Source: Corynebacterium jeikeium (GTDB lineage Bacteria; Actinomycetota; Actinomycetes; Mycobacteriales; Mycobacteriaceae). From it: a DNA stretch of 64,000 nt. Positions 40,099 through 49,441 of this stretch are shown here, in pieces. Both the position numbers and the translations under genes were made by a program. Location: assembly GCA_003955985.1 (NCBI GenBank), contig CP033784.1, forward strand, positions 434,001 to 498,000, read 5' to 3'. The notes under the pieces were generated by a model that was not told the origin of the DNA, did no database searches, and was given only the letters and a program-made list of their open reading frames with translations. The stretch's first letter is position 1; every line of letters starts with the position of its first letter.

Positions 40099-40205
40099 AG
40101 AAAGCCATGTTCCTTCGTATTTCTAGTCCTCTCAGTCCAGGTTTGATGGGTTTTTATCTCTGATAGCATTGGCCAGGATTTGTGCTTTGTGAGGGGAGAA
40201 GTTCG

Positions 40206-41555
40206 GTGACTACTGACGTGACCAGGATTGATGATCGAGACCTGGAGTCCGCACTTCGCTCACACGACGTGGCGACGTTGTCGCGGCTCTTAACTGATAT
40301 TGAGCCCAAGGCTGCCGCTCGAAAGATGCGCCGCCTCAGCCATGGGGAACGTGCGCTGTTCTACCGCACACTGCCGAAAGACACGGCGGTTGAAACCTTC
40401 GATGAGCTGAACTCGGCTCTGCAGGCGCACCTGATTGACAGTCTCCGTGATCCTGAAGTCACCGCAGTTTTCGCGGAGATGGAACCGGACGATCGAGCAG
40501 AGCTGCTCGACGAGCTTCCTGCGTCTGTCGCTGCAAAACTGCTTGCCGATCTGCCGGATGACGAGCGAGAGCTAACCAACATCGTCCTCGGTTACCCCGA
40601 TGGTTCCATTGGGCGTCGGATGAGCCCGGAGCTGGTGTCGCTTCACGACGATATGACGGTGGGGGAGGCTCTGGAGACCGTCTACAAGCATCTGGATGAT
40701 GCCGAATCCATCTACACGCTGCCGGTGTCGAACCGGAATCGCCGCCTGGTGGGCGTGGTCAGCCTTCGTGATTTGATGCGCGCCAGCAGTGATATCCATG
40801 TTGCGGCGATTTTGCGGAAGGCAGACTACGCAGAGGCCACCGAGTCTGAAGAGAAGGTGGCTCGCATGTGCGCTGATCGTAAGCGCCTAGCTCTGCCGAT
40901 TGTCGACAGCGAGCAGCGTGTTATCGGTCTGCTCACGGTGGACGACGCACTCCGGATTCTGGAGGAGGCAGACTCCGAGGACCAAGCTCGTATTTCCGGT
41001 TCTGAGCCTCTGCGCTTGCCGTACCTTGCTACGCCAATCTTTGAGATTGTTCGCTCTCGTGTGGTCTGGTTGCTCGTGCTGGCAATCGGTGCGACATTGA
41101 CTGTGCAAGTCCTGGAAACCTTCGAAGAGACGCTGTCTCAGATGGTGGTTCTTTCGGTGTTCGTGCCGCTGCTGATTGGTACAGGTGGCAATACCGGTAA
41201 CCAGGCTGCAACTACGATTACGCGTGCGTTGGCGCTGGGGGATGTCCAACCCCGCGATATATTCAAAGTCATTCTCCGAGAGGTGAGGGTCGGCGCGTTC
41301 CTCGGTCTATTGCTTGGCACTCTCGGCCTGCTGCTAGCTGGCTTGGTTTACGGTTGGGACATCGGCCTAGTGATTGGCCTTACGCTGCTGGGTATTTGTA
41401 CTCTCGCGGCAACCGTCGGTGGCATTATGCCGCTGATTGGTAAGAAGTTTGGCATTGACCCAGCAGTCTTCGCTAACCCGTTCATTACGACGCTTGTCGA
41501 CGCCTCCGGTCTGATCATCTACTTCCTGATTGCTAAGTCGGTACTGGGGATTTAG
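40206..41555 (+). CDS. mgtE: Magnesium transporter MgtE
   Basis: 449-residue Mg2+ channel. A cytoplasmic N-domain of helical repeats (to about residue 125) and two CBS domains (about 130-255) gate five C-terminal membrane helices (about 285-449) that contain the family motif IGTGGNTGNQAATT. GTG 40206 has GAGGGGAG 7 nt upstream. First of five non-ribosomal genes between rpsQ and rplN. Only about 100 nt precede it and no Mg-sensing riboswitch fold was recognised. Confidence 0.93.
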   Translation: MTTDVTRIDDRDLESALRSHDVATLSRLLTDIEPKAAARKMRRLSHGERALFYRTLPKDTAVETFDELNSALQAHLIDSLRDPEVTAVFAEMEPDDRAELLDELPASVAAKLLADLPDDERELTNIVLGYPDGSIGRRMSPELVSLHDDMTVGEALETVYKHLDDAESIYTLPVSNRNRRLVGVVSLRDLMRASSDIHVAAILRKADYAEATESEEKVARMCADRKRLALPIVDSEQRVIGLLTVDDALRILEEADSEDQARISGSEPLRLPYLATPIFEIVRSRVVWLLVLAIGATLTVQVLETFEETLSQMVVLSVFVPLLIGTGGNTGNQAATTITRALALGDVQPRDIFKVILREVRVGAFLGLLLGTLGLLLAGLVYGWDIGLVIGLTLLGICTLAATVGGIMPLIGKKFGIDPAVFANPFITTLVDASGLIIYFLIAKSVLGI

Positions 41556-41617
41556 ACCCCACGGTGCGCAGCTGCACCGATACATAAAAAGTGTCCAGCT
41601 GCGCCATAATGGTGGCC

Positions 41618-42265
41618 ATGAGCAATGGCACCCACAATCACCGCACTTGGAAAGAAATTATCGCTGCCGATCCGCAGCATTCCCGGCGCTACGCCAACCG
41701 GTGGCGGGGGTTCGTTCGCGAGGGCCGCGATATCGATGGTGAGGCGCGGCTGGTGGATGCGATGGCGCCACGCCACGCTCGAATTCTAGATGCCGGTTGT
41801 GGTCAAGGACGCGTGGGCGGTTACTTGGCGAAGGCTGGACACCAGGTCGTTGGTGTCGACGTCGACCCCTATCTCATCGATGAGGCAAAGCGCCAGTTCC
41901 CGGACGCGACGTGGTTGGTAGGGGACTTGGCGCAATTGCCCCACGTGCTTGACGACGGCCTAGAGAACACACCCCACGGTGACACGGCATCCGCCTTCGA
42001 TGTCATCATTTGCCCCGGCAATGTCCTGACCTTCGTAGCGCCAGAAGACCGCACGAAGGTACTGCAGGTCTTCGCAGCGGCACTGAATCCGGAGGGCGGT
42101 CGTGCCATCATCGGCTTCGGTGCCGGCCGTGGATGGGACTTTGCGGATTTTGAAACCATTGCGCAGGAGGCGGGGCTCACCGTGATTCAGCGTTATTCGA
42201 CGTGGGATCTTCGTCCGTTTGAGGATGAGTCTCAGTTCCTGGTTGCAGTGCTTGAACGGGGGTAG
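41618..42265 (+). CDS. SAM-dependent methyltransferase, class I
   Basis: 215 residues. The SAM-binding motif ILDAGCGQGRVGGYLA, motif II GVDVDPYLIDEAK and the acidic post-motif stretch AFDVIICPGNVLTFV indicate a methyltransferase-11/25-type fold; the substrate is unknown. I chose ATG 41618 because CATAAT (41605-41610) lies 7 nt before it, the spacing of a leaderless transcript; ATG 41609 and TTG 41591 are alternatives. Own promoter, so not an operon with mgtE. Confidence 0.85.
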   Translation: MSNGTHNHRTWKEIIAADPQHSRRYANRWRGFVREGRDIDGEARLVDAMAPRHARILDAGCGQGRVGGYLAKAGHQVVGVDVDPYLIDEAKRQFPDATWLVGDLAQLPHVLDDGLENTPHGDTASAFDVIICPGNVLTFVAPEDRTKVLQVFAAALNPEGGRAIIGFGAGRGWDFADFETIAQEAGLTVIQRYSTWDLRPFEDESQFLVAVLERG

Positions 42266-42288
42266 GGAGCTGTGATCGTCGTAAAGCG
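42265..42288 (+). repeat. 24-bp dispersed intergenic motif, copy 8
   Basis: Left half GGGAGCTGTGAT then core CGTCGTAAAGCG; its first base is the last base of the methyltransferase stop codon. Confidence 0.72.
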
Positions 42289-42323
42289 GTTGCGATTCCG
42301 TGCCGGACTGTCGTTATTCTTTT

Positions 42324-43151
42324 ATGCGAATAACTGCAATTAACGGCACGCAGGGAAAGGCTTCGGCGGTGACGCTATACGAAACGCTGGATACGGCTGG
42401 TGACAAAAAACAGGAACTGATGACGCAGGACTACGGACGTTTTGCGGTTCGAGCGGTCCTGGCGGGCATGTATCTGACGTTGGGAACGGCCTTTGCAGCG
42501 GTAGCTGGCCAAGTGGCCGAAGGTATTGCTCCGGGCACTGGGGGACTGGTCTTTGCGTGCCTGTTCGGGCTTGGACTGTTCGCCATTGTGGTGCTCGGTG
42601 CAGAGCTGGCGACTGGCAGCATGATGTTTGTGTCCTGGTCCGCTGCACGCGGTCGCATGTCGTGGGGAGTGGCCCTTCGGATGGTGGCCGTCGCCACGTT
42701 CTACAACTTCATCGGTGCCGCGATTGTGGCGCTGGTGCTCAGCCAGAGTGCCAAGCTCGGTGGGATTGATGACACACATCTGATTTCCACCTTGACTGAG
42801 GGGAAGCTGGCCAAGTCGTTCTTCGGTGCTTTCGTAGAGGCAATGGGCGCGAATTTCGTGGTCAATATGGCTGTCTTAGGTGCACTACAAGCCAAGGAAA
42901 TCATTTCGAAGTTCGTTGTGATTCTGCCGATCATTGCGGTGTTCGTCGGGCTCGGGCTTGAGCACGTGATTGCGAACTTCTCTCTGTTTTCCCTGGCCTT
43001 TTTCGCAGACCCGCAGCCCGTGGGCTTCGACGGCCTGCACATTACAGGCAACTGGGTGGCCGTGTGGCTGGGCAACTTCGTAGGCGGTGGCCTGGGAATT
43101 GGCGCGGTCTACGCCTGGTTGAACCAGACGAAGACCAGCTATGTTGATTAG
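42324..43151 (+). CDS. Formate/nitrite channel family protein
   Basis: 275 residues with six membrane helices, as in FocA/NirC pentameric channels. Recognisable elements are AGMYLTLGTAFAAVAG, GAELATGSMMFVSWSA, FYNFIGAAIVALVLSQ and NFVVNMAVLGALQAKE. It probably conducts a small anion such as formate, nitrite or hydrosulfide; the sequence does not decide which. ATG 42324 is the chosen start; the preceding 30 bp hold dispersed motif copy 8 and an AT-rich stretch that may be the -10. Confidence 0.88.
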   Translation: MRITAINGTQGKASAVTLYETLDTAGDKKQELMTQDYGRFAVRAVLAGMYLTLGTAFAAVAGQVAEGIAPGTGGLVFACLFGLGLFAIVVLGAELATGSMMFVSWSAARGRMSWGVALRMVAVATFYNFIGAAIVALVLSQSAKLGGIDDTHLISTLTEGKLAKSFFGAFVEAMGANFVVNMAVLGALQAKEIISKFVVILPIIAVFVGLGLEHVIANFSLFSLAFFADPQPVGFDGLHITGNWVAVWLGNFVGGGLGIGAVYAWLNQTKTSYVD

Positions 43152-43195
43152 CTTTTGAGCTTTGCCGGAGCCTATCCGACGGCCTATCTCAAGGG

Positions 43196-43912
43196 CTATC
43201 CGACGGCCTGCCCGAAGAGCAGGCCGACGAAGTAGGACACAATCAAACCGAGCGCGCCACCGATGACCAGACGTAGCGCAGCCTTGCCGGAGTGCGTGGA
43301 GCTGAGCTTGGCGCTGATGTAGCCGGTCAAGGCCAACGTCACGATGGTGACAACGGTGACCGCAATCGCGCCGGAGGTGGGGCCGGTGAACACCAGAGCC
43401 GCAATCATCGGCAGGATGGCGCCGAGTAGGAACGACAGTGCCGAAGAACCAGCAGCCGCCCAGGGGTTGGTAAGTTCCTCGCCGTCAATGCCCAATTCCA
43501 GCTTCAGGTGAGCTGCTAGAGGGTCATTCTGTGCGATGCCGTGGGCGGCATCTTCGGCGATCTGTTCTGGGATGCCGTAGCCAGAGAGAATCCCCACGAG
43601 CTCCTTATGCTCTTCATCTGGAAAGTCTTTGAGCTCGGCCTTTTCTTTGGCAATCAGCGCTCGCTCAGTATCGCGCTGGGTTGAAACCGAGACGTATTCA
43701 CCCAGAGCCATCGAGATAGCACCAGCGATAACGGCGGCGGCACCAGCAGTCAGAATGGCTTCGCGAGAGGAACCTGCTGCAATCACGCTGAGCAAGATTA
43801 GAGCAGTGGAGACGATGCCGTCGTTGGCTCCGAGGACTCCGGCGCGAAGCCAGTTGAGCTTCGACGTCTCAGAAGACTTATGCGGTTCATGAGGATGCGC
43901 GTACGTGGTCAT
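43196..43912 (-). CDS. VIT/CCC1 family transporter
   Basis: 238 residues. RAGVLGANDGIVSTALILL, GAISMALGEYVSVSTQRDTE and a C-terminal set of three helices identify the VIT1/CCC1 family, which carries Fe2+ or Mn2+ out of the cytoplasm. The loop with EHKELVGIL...LKLELGI is the cytosolic metal-binding region. ATG 43910-43912 has AAAGGTCC just upstream. It is convergent with the channel gene and downstream of the MFS gene on the same strand, 132 bp apart. Confidence 0.9.
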   Translation of the reverse strand: MTTYAHPHEPHKSSETSKLNWLRAGVLGANDGIVSTALILLSVIAAGSSREAILTAGAAAVIAGAISMALGEYVSVSTQRDTERALIAKEKAELKDFPDEEHKELVGILSGYGIPEQIAEDAAHGIAQNDPLAAHLKLELGIDGEELTNPWAAAGSSALSFLLGAILPMIAALVFTGPTSGAIAVTVVTIVTLALTGYISAKLSSTHSGKAALRLVIGGALGLIVSYFVGLLFGQAVG

Positions 43913-44044
43913 GGCAGGACCTTTCTCCCATGTCAGCCCCATGCCTACGGGTGGTACGAGGCCTCACCATCGATTTAATGCCGATTCGGGCACATTCTCA
44001 ACCAGTGAAGTGAAACGCGGGGAGTCCTCTCGCGCGCGTAGCTC

Positions 44045-45286
44045 TTATGTCAGTCGGTGTGAGCGTTTGTGGAGGCCGGCGCGCGTCAATGTCAACACCG
44101 CGGTCAGCGCAATCAATGCACAGGTCAACATCGAAATAGCCATCGAGAGGGGCAGATTGGAACCAAGCCCCACCAGCGGGGAAACCGTGGCGGCCGCGAG
44201 GAACTGTGTGAAGCCCATGAGACCGGAACCTGAGCCAATTCCGATATCTCGAACCTCCTCAATTCCGAGTGCCGTGGCATTGGCGAAGATTAGCGGCATC
44301 ATCGGTACCGTAATGAACAGCAACAGCCAAGTAGTGAAGAAAGTAATCCCGACGGTGGCATTAATAATCAGGCCTATCGACGTCACGAGCATGACCGTAA
44401 GGGCAATTAAAATGCCCTTGCGGGGATGAATCCGGTTGATCATCTTGCCGTTAAGGATTGACACAAATGTCAACATCGCTGCATTGGATGCGAATACGAG
44501 AGAAAACTGAGTAGGGGTTAGCCCCAGCAGCTCCTGGAAGATAAAGGGTGACGCAGCGATATAGGAAAACATCACCGAGAAGCCACCAGCGAAAGCCAAC
44601 AAGTAGCCGACAAATACTGGCCGCCGCAGCAGCCTGCCAATATTGGGCAGGAGATTGCGCAGAGCGCCTGTGGAGCGTCGCTCAGGCGGCAGGGTTTCCG
44701 GAACCATCAGGATCACAATCGCGACCATCGCGACGTTGATGGCTGCGAGAAACCAGAACACGCTGCGCCAGCCGAATGCGGGGCCTAGAAAACCGCCCAC
44801 AAGGAGAGCGATTGCCGGGGCGATGGAGGAAATGCCCATCAGCGTGGAGAAAGCTCTCGCTGATGCCTTGCCCGTCAAGAGGTCTGGTACTACAGAACGA
44901 GCCAGAACAACTGTGGAGCCACCAGCTAACCCCTGGAACAGGCGCATTGCAATAAGCGTGCCAATATTCGGTGCTACTGCACAGAGGATTGACGAGCCCA
45001 AGAACACCAAAGTCGCAATGAGAAGCAGCTTCTTGCGGCCCAAACTATCGGAGAGAGCGCCAATGACGAGCTGTCCAGCAGCCATGCCAATCATGAAGGT
45101 TGTCAGCGTGAGCTGAACCATCGACTCGGTCGTGGAGAACTCGCGTGCAATCTCCACGAAGGATGCCAGATATGTATCTGCGCCGAACGGGGCGGCGGCG
45201 GATAATAAGGCCAAGCCGGCAAGTAGCGATACCGGCAGCGTCTGTGCTGGCTGTGTCTGAGCGCTCCCGGAATGTTGATTTGTCAC
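44045..45286 (-). CDS. MFS drug exporter, Bcr/CflA type
   Basis: 413 residues, twelve membrane helices. Motif A GALSDSLGRKKLLL between helices 2 and 3 and RLFQGLAGGSTVVLARSVVPDL fit drug:H+ antiporters of the Bcr/CflA group (DHA1). Substrate unknown. GTG 45284-45286 is taken as start because minus-strand TATACT (45298-45293) ends 6 nt before it; the frame is open eight codons further. Probably transcribed as a leaderless mRNA. Confidence 0.88.
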   Translation of the reverse strand: MTNQHSGSAQTQPAQTLPVSLLAGLALLSAAAPFGADTYLASFVEIAREFSTTESMVQLTLTTFMIGMAAGQLVIGALSDSLGRKKLLLIATLVFLGSSILCAVAPNIGTLIAMRLFQGLAGGSTVVLARSVVPDLLTGKASARAFSTLMGISSIAPAIALLVGGFLGPAFGWRSVFWFLAAINVAMVAIVILMVPETLPPERRSTGALRNLLPNIGRLLRRPVFVGYLLAFAGGFSVMFSYIAASPFIFQELLGLTPTQFSLVFASNAAMLTFVSILNGKMINRIHPRKGILIALTVMLVTSIGLIINATVGITFFTTWLLLFITVPMMPLIFANATALGIEEVRDIGIGSGSGLMGFTQFLAAATVSPLVGLGSNLPLSMAISMLTCALIALTAVLTLTRAGLHKRSHRLT

Positions 45287-45292
45287 TGTCTC

Positions 45293-45298
45293 AGTATA
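45293..45298 (-). promoter_or_regulatory. -10 box of the MFS gene
   Basis: TATACT on the minus strand, 6 nt before the GTG start codon. Confidence 0.55.
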
Positions 45299-45349
45299 GG
45301 GTTGCCGCACAAGGCATAAACCATGTTGGGGGCATGAAACTAAGGGATT

Positions 45350-45377
45350 TTGTTGTCCCGCACGAACGTGCCATAAT
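45350..45377 (+). promoter_or_regulatory. Candidate rplN-rplX-rplE promoter
   Basis: TTGTTG (45350-45355), 16 bp, CATAAT (45372-45377), 190 bp before rplN. Confidence 0.55.
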
Positions 45378-45478
45378 ACACAGGTTGCGCGAAGCGACTG
45401 CGTGCTGCTCTCAACGGTCTAGAACCGTAGTAAGCACGAGGTCAAAGCGATAGGAAAGCTACCTCTAGCAGGTGCTTC

Positions 45479-45490
45479 CGTCGTAAAGCG
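45479..45490 (+). repeat. Dispersed intergenic motif core, copy 9
   Basis: CGTCGTAAAGCG in the leader of rplN, 77 bp before the start codon. Its left half is not conserved. Confidence 0.6.
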
Positions 45491-45567
45491 TAAACGCAAG
45501 ACATAAAGACCGCGTGCGTTTAGGACGGAAATCTGACGCACAATGCAACCAGGTCAGGAGAAACGCA

Positions 45568-45936
45568 GTGATTCAGCAGGAATCCCGTCTGCGCGTTGCC
45601 GACAACACTGGTGCACGTGAAATCCAGTGCATCCGCGTTCTCGGTGGCTCGACCCGACGCTTCGCTGGCATTGGCGACACCATCGTCGCTACTGTCAAGG
45701 AAGCTGCTCCGGGCGGAAACGTCAAGGCAGGCGAAATCGTTAAGGCAGTTATCGTCCGCACGAAGAAGGAGACCCGTCGTCCGGACGGTTCCTACATCTC
45801 GTTCGACGAGAATGCAGCTGTCATCATCAAGGCCGACGGCGAGCCGAAGGGCACCCGTATTTTCGGCCCGGTCGCGCGTGAGCTGCGTGACAAGAAGTTC
45901 ATGAAGATTGTCTCGCTCGCACCGGAGGTGATTTAA
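45568..45936 (+). CDS. rplN: 50S ribosomal protein L14
   Basis: 122 residues, normal length. Begins [19 protein letters not shown] from GTG 45568 with AGGAG 7 nt upstream; the open frame upstream has no similarity. The protein contacts 16S rRNA helix 14 across the subunit interface. It stands at the head of a short rplN-rplX-rplE operon. Confidence 0.97.
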   Translation: MIQQESRLRVADNTGAREIQCIRVLGGSTRRFAGIGDTIVATVKEAAPGGNVKAGEIVKAVIVRTKKETRRPDGSYISFDENAAVIIKADGEPKGTRIFGPVARELRDKKFMKIVSLAPEVI

Positions 45937-46251
45937 GTGAAGATCCGTAAGGGCGATACCGTGCTGGTTATCTCCGGTCCGGACAAGGGTGCTCAGGGCA
46001 AGGTCATCGAGGCCTACCCGAAGCGCGACAAGGTCCTGGTCGAGGGCGTTAACCGTATCAAGAAGCACGTTGCAAACTCCGCTGCGGAACGCGGCGCATC
46101 CTCGGGTGGCATTGTCACTCAGGAGGCTCCGATTCACGTGTCGAACGTCATGCTGGTCGACGAAGATGGTACCCCGACTCGCGTCGGCTACCGCTTCGAT
46201 GAGGACGGCAAGAAGGTTCGCATCTCCCGCCGTACCGGGAAGGACATCTAA
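45937..46251 (+). CDS. rplX: 50S ribosomal protein L24
   Basis: 104 residues; assembly initiator with a KOW motif ([20 protein letters not shown]). GTG start directly after the rplN stop, and 2 bp before rplE. Confidence 0.97.
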   Translation: MKIRKGDTVLVISGPDKGAQGKVIEAYPKRDKVLVEGVNRIKKHVANSAAERGASSGGIVTQEAPIHVSNVMLVDEDGTPTRVGYRFDEDGKKVRISRRTGKDI

Positions 46252-46253
46252 GC

Positions 46254-46808
46254 ATGAGCGAAAATTACACCCCTCGTCTGAAGGCCCGTTACCGCGATGA
46301 GATTCGCGGCAAGATGCAGGAAGAGTTCTCCTACGAGAACGTCATGCAGATTCCGGGCGTCACCAAGGTCGTCGTCAACATGGGCGTCGGCGCTGCTGCT
46401 CAGGACAAGAAGCAGATCAACGGTGCTATCAACGACCTGACTCTGATCACCGGTCAGAAGCCGGAGACCCGTCGTGCTCGCAAGTCGATCGCTAACTTCA
46501 AGCTCCGTGAAGGCGATGCCATCGGCGCTCGCGTCACCCTGCGTGGCGACCGTATGTGGGAGTTCCTGGATCGTCTGCTGACCGTGGCTCTGCCGCGAAT
46601 CCGCGACTTCCGCGGTCTGTCTGATCAGCAGTTCGATGGTCACGGTAACTACACCTTCGGCCTGTCTGAGCAGACCATGTTCTACGAGATCGACGTTGAC
46701 AAGATCGACCGCCCGCGCGGTATGGACATCACCGTCGTGACCACCGCTACCAACAACGAGGAAGGCCGCGCGCTGCTGCGCGAGCTGGGCTTCCCGTTTA
46801 AGAAGTAG
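46254..46808 (+). CDS. rplE: 50S ribosomal protein L5
   Basis: 184 residues; binds 5S rRNA and P-site tRNA. Signatures [36 protein letters not shown] and the C-terminal [15 protein letters not shown]. In many bacteria rpsN and rpsH follow directly; here a terminator and a secreted-hydrolase gene intervene and no rpsN is present. Confidence 0.97.
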   Translation: MSENYTPRLKARYRDEIRGKMQEEFSYENVMQIPGVTKVVVNMGVGAAAQDKKQINGAINDLTLITGQKPETRRARKSIANFKLREGDAIGARVTLRGDRMWEFLDRLLTVALPRIRDFRGLSDQQFDGHGNYTFGLSEQTMFYEIDVDKIDRPRGMDITVVTTATNNEEGRALLRELGFPFKK

Positions 46809-46835
46809 TTTTGCCTCTTCGGTAGCTTCTATCTG

Positions 46836-46870
46836 AAGCCCCGGATGCCGCTTGGCGTCCGGGGCTTTTT
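46836..46870 (+). terminator. Intrinsic terminator after rplE
   Basis: AAGCCCCGGA(T)GCC and GGC(G)TCCGGGGCTT stem followed by TTTTT. Confidence 0.93.
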
Positions 46871-47190
46871 GCTGCTCTGTTAACTGCTTATGTTCGTGGG
46901 GGAGTGAGGTCACTGTGCGGGGCCTGCGTAAAAGTTACCAGTGTTGCCGGTGTGAAAGTTGGCCCTTTTTGGGGGTTGAAAATTAGTAAAGTCACAAGCT
47001 TTCTTAGATGAAAGTTAGGCGTTCGTGATGATTTCGTTGTAAACTGCCATTCGTCATAGTGACGGCCGCCAAAATGCATTGTGGTCGTTATCAATTTGGG
47101 CAAGATTTAAGTGACTTCAGCTTCTGTGTGGTTGAGCCAGTGGTTCTACACAGAGCGGTCCTTAAGTTAAAACGCAAAGGGATTAACTAC
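46871..47190 (+). promoter_or_regulatory. Upstream region of the SGNH hydrolase gene
   Basis: A 320-bp gene-free stretch after the rplE terminator. The sequence GAAAGTT recurs (TGTGAAAGTTGG near 46951 and GATGAAAGTTAGG near 47007, plus AAAAGTTACC near 46930), possibly a regulator site. No convincing promoter pair was found. Confidence 0.35.
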
Positions 47191-48087
47191 ATGAAGAACT
47201 TCTCCGTGGCCGTCCGCTCGGCTGCTATTGCAACTGTTGCGGCTCTGGGTCTGAGCTTGGGCGCCGGTGCTGCCAACGCACAGCCGGCACTGCCGGAAAT
47301 GCCGAACATTCCGATTCCGGGTATCGGCGACACCGGCCCGAAGGGCGTCAAGCAGATTGTCACCTTCGGTGACTCCTTCACCGCTAATGCCGGTAAGGGT
47401 GGCCCGCGTGGCCTGGCGCCGGGGCAGAACGTGCTGGTCGCTAACTGTGCCACCGACATGGAAAACTGGCCGAAGATTGCAGCGTCGAAGCTGAACAAGT
47501 CCCTGGGTGACTGGTCCTGTAACGGTCTTGGTGGCTTCCCAGGTCAGCTCCTCGCATACCTGGAAGCTTCCATCCAGTACGGCGACATCGGAGAGGGCAC
47601 TGAGAAGGTTGTCCTGATGTACGGCGGCATGGACTGGGTCCAGTGGGTTGACGTGGCAGGCGAGCTTGTCGCAAAGCCGGACCCCAAGGCTCCGTCGTTG
47701 TTTAAGCAGACGCTGCGTCAGTTCACTGACCGCGTTCACCAGGTTGCTCCGGGCGCTCAGGTCGTCCTGGCTTCGTACCCTGAGTACGCCACTGATGACC
47801 AGCTGTGCCTGGTGAACACCCCGAACCAGACCTTCCCGATCCCGGCACCGGGTGCCAGCGAGGTTCAGGGTGCATTCCGTGACAGCATTCGCTCCGCATC
47901 TCAGCACGTAGGTGCCGGCTTCATTGACGTCTACGAGGCAACCCTCGGCCACGGTACCTGCAACCCAAACCCGGATGAGCGCTTCGTCGCTGGTTTCGCA
48001 GATCCGGTGATGGGCCCGATGACCAATCACCCGACGGTGGCTGGCGAAAAGGCTATGGGTAACATCATCGCCGACCAGCTCTACTAA
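47191..48087 (+). CDS. Secreted SGNH/GDSL-type hydrolase
   Basis: 298 residues. A Sec signal peptide (positive start, hydrophobic 10-27) probably ends at ANA|Q near residue 30. GDSF puts the nucleophile at Ser62; block III is GGMDW in place of the usual GxND, and the C-terminal DPVMGPMTNHPT supplies the Asp-x2-His-like pair. The mature enzyme is exported and may be an esterase or lipase acting on lipids or envelope esters. Four cysteines could form two disulfides. ATG 47191 has AAAGG 9 nt upstream. It stands alone between rplE and rpsH with terminators on both sides. Confidence 0.87.
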   Translation: MKNFSVAVRSAAIATVAALGLSLGAGAANAQPALPEMPNIPIPGIGDTGPKGVKQIVTFGDSFTANAGKGGPRGLAPGQNVLVANCATDMENWPKIAASKLNKSLGDWSCNGLGGFPGQLLAYLEASIQYGDIGEGTEKVVLMYGGMDWVQWVDVAGELVAKPDPKAPSLFKQTLRQFTDRVHQVAPGAQVVLASYPEYATDDQLCLVNTPNQTFPIPAPGASEVQGAFRDSIRSASQHVGAGFIDVYEATLGHGTCNPNPDERFVAGFADPVMGPMTNHPTVAGEKAMGNIIADQLY

Positions 48088-48149
48088 TTTTCTGCAGCCG
48101 TCGTCACGTCGGCTAGGAATTGAGTTCCACTGCTAATTGGTGGGGCCTC

Positions 48150-48188
48150 ACGCCGCGAGCGGACTAACGTCCGTCTGCGGCGTTTTTG
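48150..48188 (+). terminator. Intrinsic terminator after the SGNH hydrolase
   Basis: ACGCCGC(GA)GCGGAC and GTCCGTCTGCGGCGT arms followed by TTTTTG. Confidence 0.9.
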
Positions 48189-48490
48189 CATTTCGGTCGG
48201 TATTTGTTAGTATCACCAGGTCTGCCCTCTATAAGAGGTGCGGCAGTAAAAATGTAAGAACTTTGCTGTAGGCCCCTCGCCTCGCATCGTCTCTGGCGTC
48301 ACCTGGGTGGCGAGCTGACTCGGCTATTGAACCGAGTTGGCGAACAGTAGCCCTTAAATCGCCGGAATCACGATATTGGTAATCGCTCCATCATAAGCTT
48401 TTGCCGTGTGACAGTTGCTGTTTGCGCGGTCATTGGAGTTAGCCACGAGGTGGGAAGGAACCGCAGCGAGAAAGGAAGCGGTCACTAACC
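48189..48490 (+). promoter_or_regulatory. rpsH upstream region
   Basis: Right part of a 403-bp gap (48088-48490). TTGTTA (48204-48209) and TCTATA (48228-48233), 18 bp apart, form a candidate promoter for rpsH-rplO, with a leader of about 250 nt. No gene was seen. Confidence 0.4.
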
Positions 48491-48889
48491 ATGACCATGA
48501 CTGACCCAATCGCCGACATGCTGTCGCGCGTGCGCAACGCTAACAACGCGTACCACGACTCTGTCTCGATGCCGTCGTCCAAGCTGAAGGCTAACATCGC
48601 CGAGATCCTCAAGTCTGAGGGGTACATTGCGGACTACGCAGTCGAGGATGCCAAGGTCGGCAAGACCCTGACCCTGAACCTGAAGTACGGCCCGTCCCGC
48701 GAGCGTTCGATCGCTGGCGTGCGTCGCGTCTCCAAGCCGGGTCTGCGTGTTTACGCAAAGTCCACTAACCTGCCGAAGGTCCTCGGTGGCCTGGGCGTGG
48801 CTATCATCTCCACGTCTCAGGGCCTGCTGACTGACCGTCAGGCTTACGAGAAGAAGGTTGGCGGGGAAGTCCTCGCTTACGTCTGGTAA
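48491..48889 (+). CDS. rpsH: 30S ribosomal protein S8
   Basis: 132 residues. Central-domain 16S rRNA binder and spc operon regulator in E. coli. [15 protein letters not shown] at the N-terminus and [17 protein letters not shown] at the C-terminus are conserved. AGAAAGGAAG lies upstream. First gene of rpsH-rplF-rplR-rpsE-rpmD-rplO. Confidence 0.97.
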   Translation: MTMTDPIADMLSRVRNANNAYHDSVSMPSSKLKANIAEILKSEGYIADYAVEDAKVGKTLTLNLKYGPSRERSIAGVRRVSKPGLRVYAKSTNLPKVLGGLGVAIISTSQGLLTDRQAYEKKVGGEVLAYVW

Positions 48890-48904
48890 AGGGGGAACTA
48901 CACA

Positions 48905-49441
48905 ATGTCTCGTATTGGTAAGAACCCTGTCGTTGTCCCGGCAAACGTTACTGCCCAGGTCAACGGCCAGGACGTTTCCGTCAAGGGCCCGAAGGGCGAG
49001 CTGTCTGTCTCCATCCCGGCTCCAATTACCGTTGAGCTGAAGGACAATGAGATTGCGGTCAACCGTCCGGATGACCACCGCAAGAGCCGCTCCCTGCACG
49101 GCCTGTCCCGTTCGCTGATTAACAATATGGTTGTCGGTGTGACCGAGGGCTACACCATCAAGATGGAAATCTTCGGTGTCGGTTACCGTGTCGCCAAGAA
49201 GGGCAAGGACCTCGAGTTCTCCCTGGGCTACTCGCACCCAGTCCTGATCGAAGCACCGGAAGGTATCACCTTCGATGTCGACGGCACCACCAAGCTGTCG
49301 ATCACAGGTATTGATAAGCAGCAGGTCGGACAGCTCGCAGCTAACATCCGTCGTCTGCGTAAGGATGATCCTTACAAGGGCAAGGGCATTCGTTACGATG
49401 GCGAGCAGATCCGTCGCAAGATCGGAAAGACGGGTAAGTAA
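48905..49441 (+). CDS. rplF: 50S ribosomal protein L6
   Basis: 178 residues; two similar domains near the factor-binding site. [14 protein letters not shown] and the C-terminal [18 protein letters not shown] signature ([18 protein letters not shown]) are present. GGGGGAACTACACA precedes the ATG. It overlaps rplR by one base. Confidence 0.97.
   Translation: MSRIGKNPVVVPANVTAQVNGQDVSVKGPKGELSVSIPAPITVELKDNEIAVNRPDDHRKSRSLHGLSRSLINNMVVGVTEGYTIKMEIFGVGYRVAKKGKDLEFSLGYSHPVLIEAPEGITFDVDGTTKLSITGIDKQQVGQLAANIRRLRKDDPYKGKGIRYDGEQIRRKIGKTGK

Noticed and set aside
40099..40205. Possible Mg2+ riboswitch before mgtE
   Set aside because: Only about 100 nt are available and no M-box-like paired elements or terminator were seen.
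48091..48112. CCGTCGTCACGTCGG after the SGNH hydrolase as a twelfth copy of the dispersed motif
   Set aside because: It matches the first eight core bases but then diverges; it may be a decayed copy, not enough to claim.
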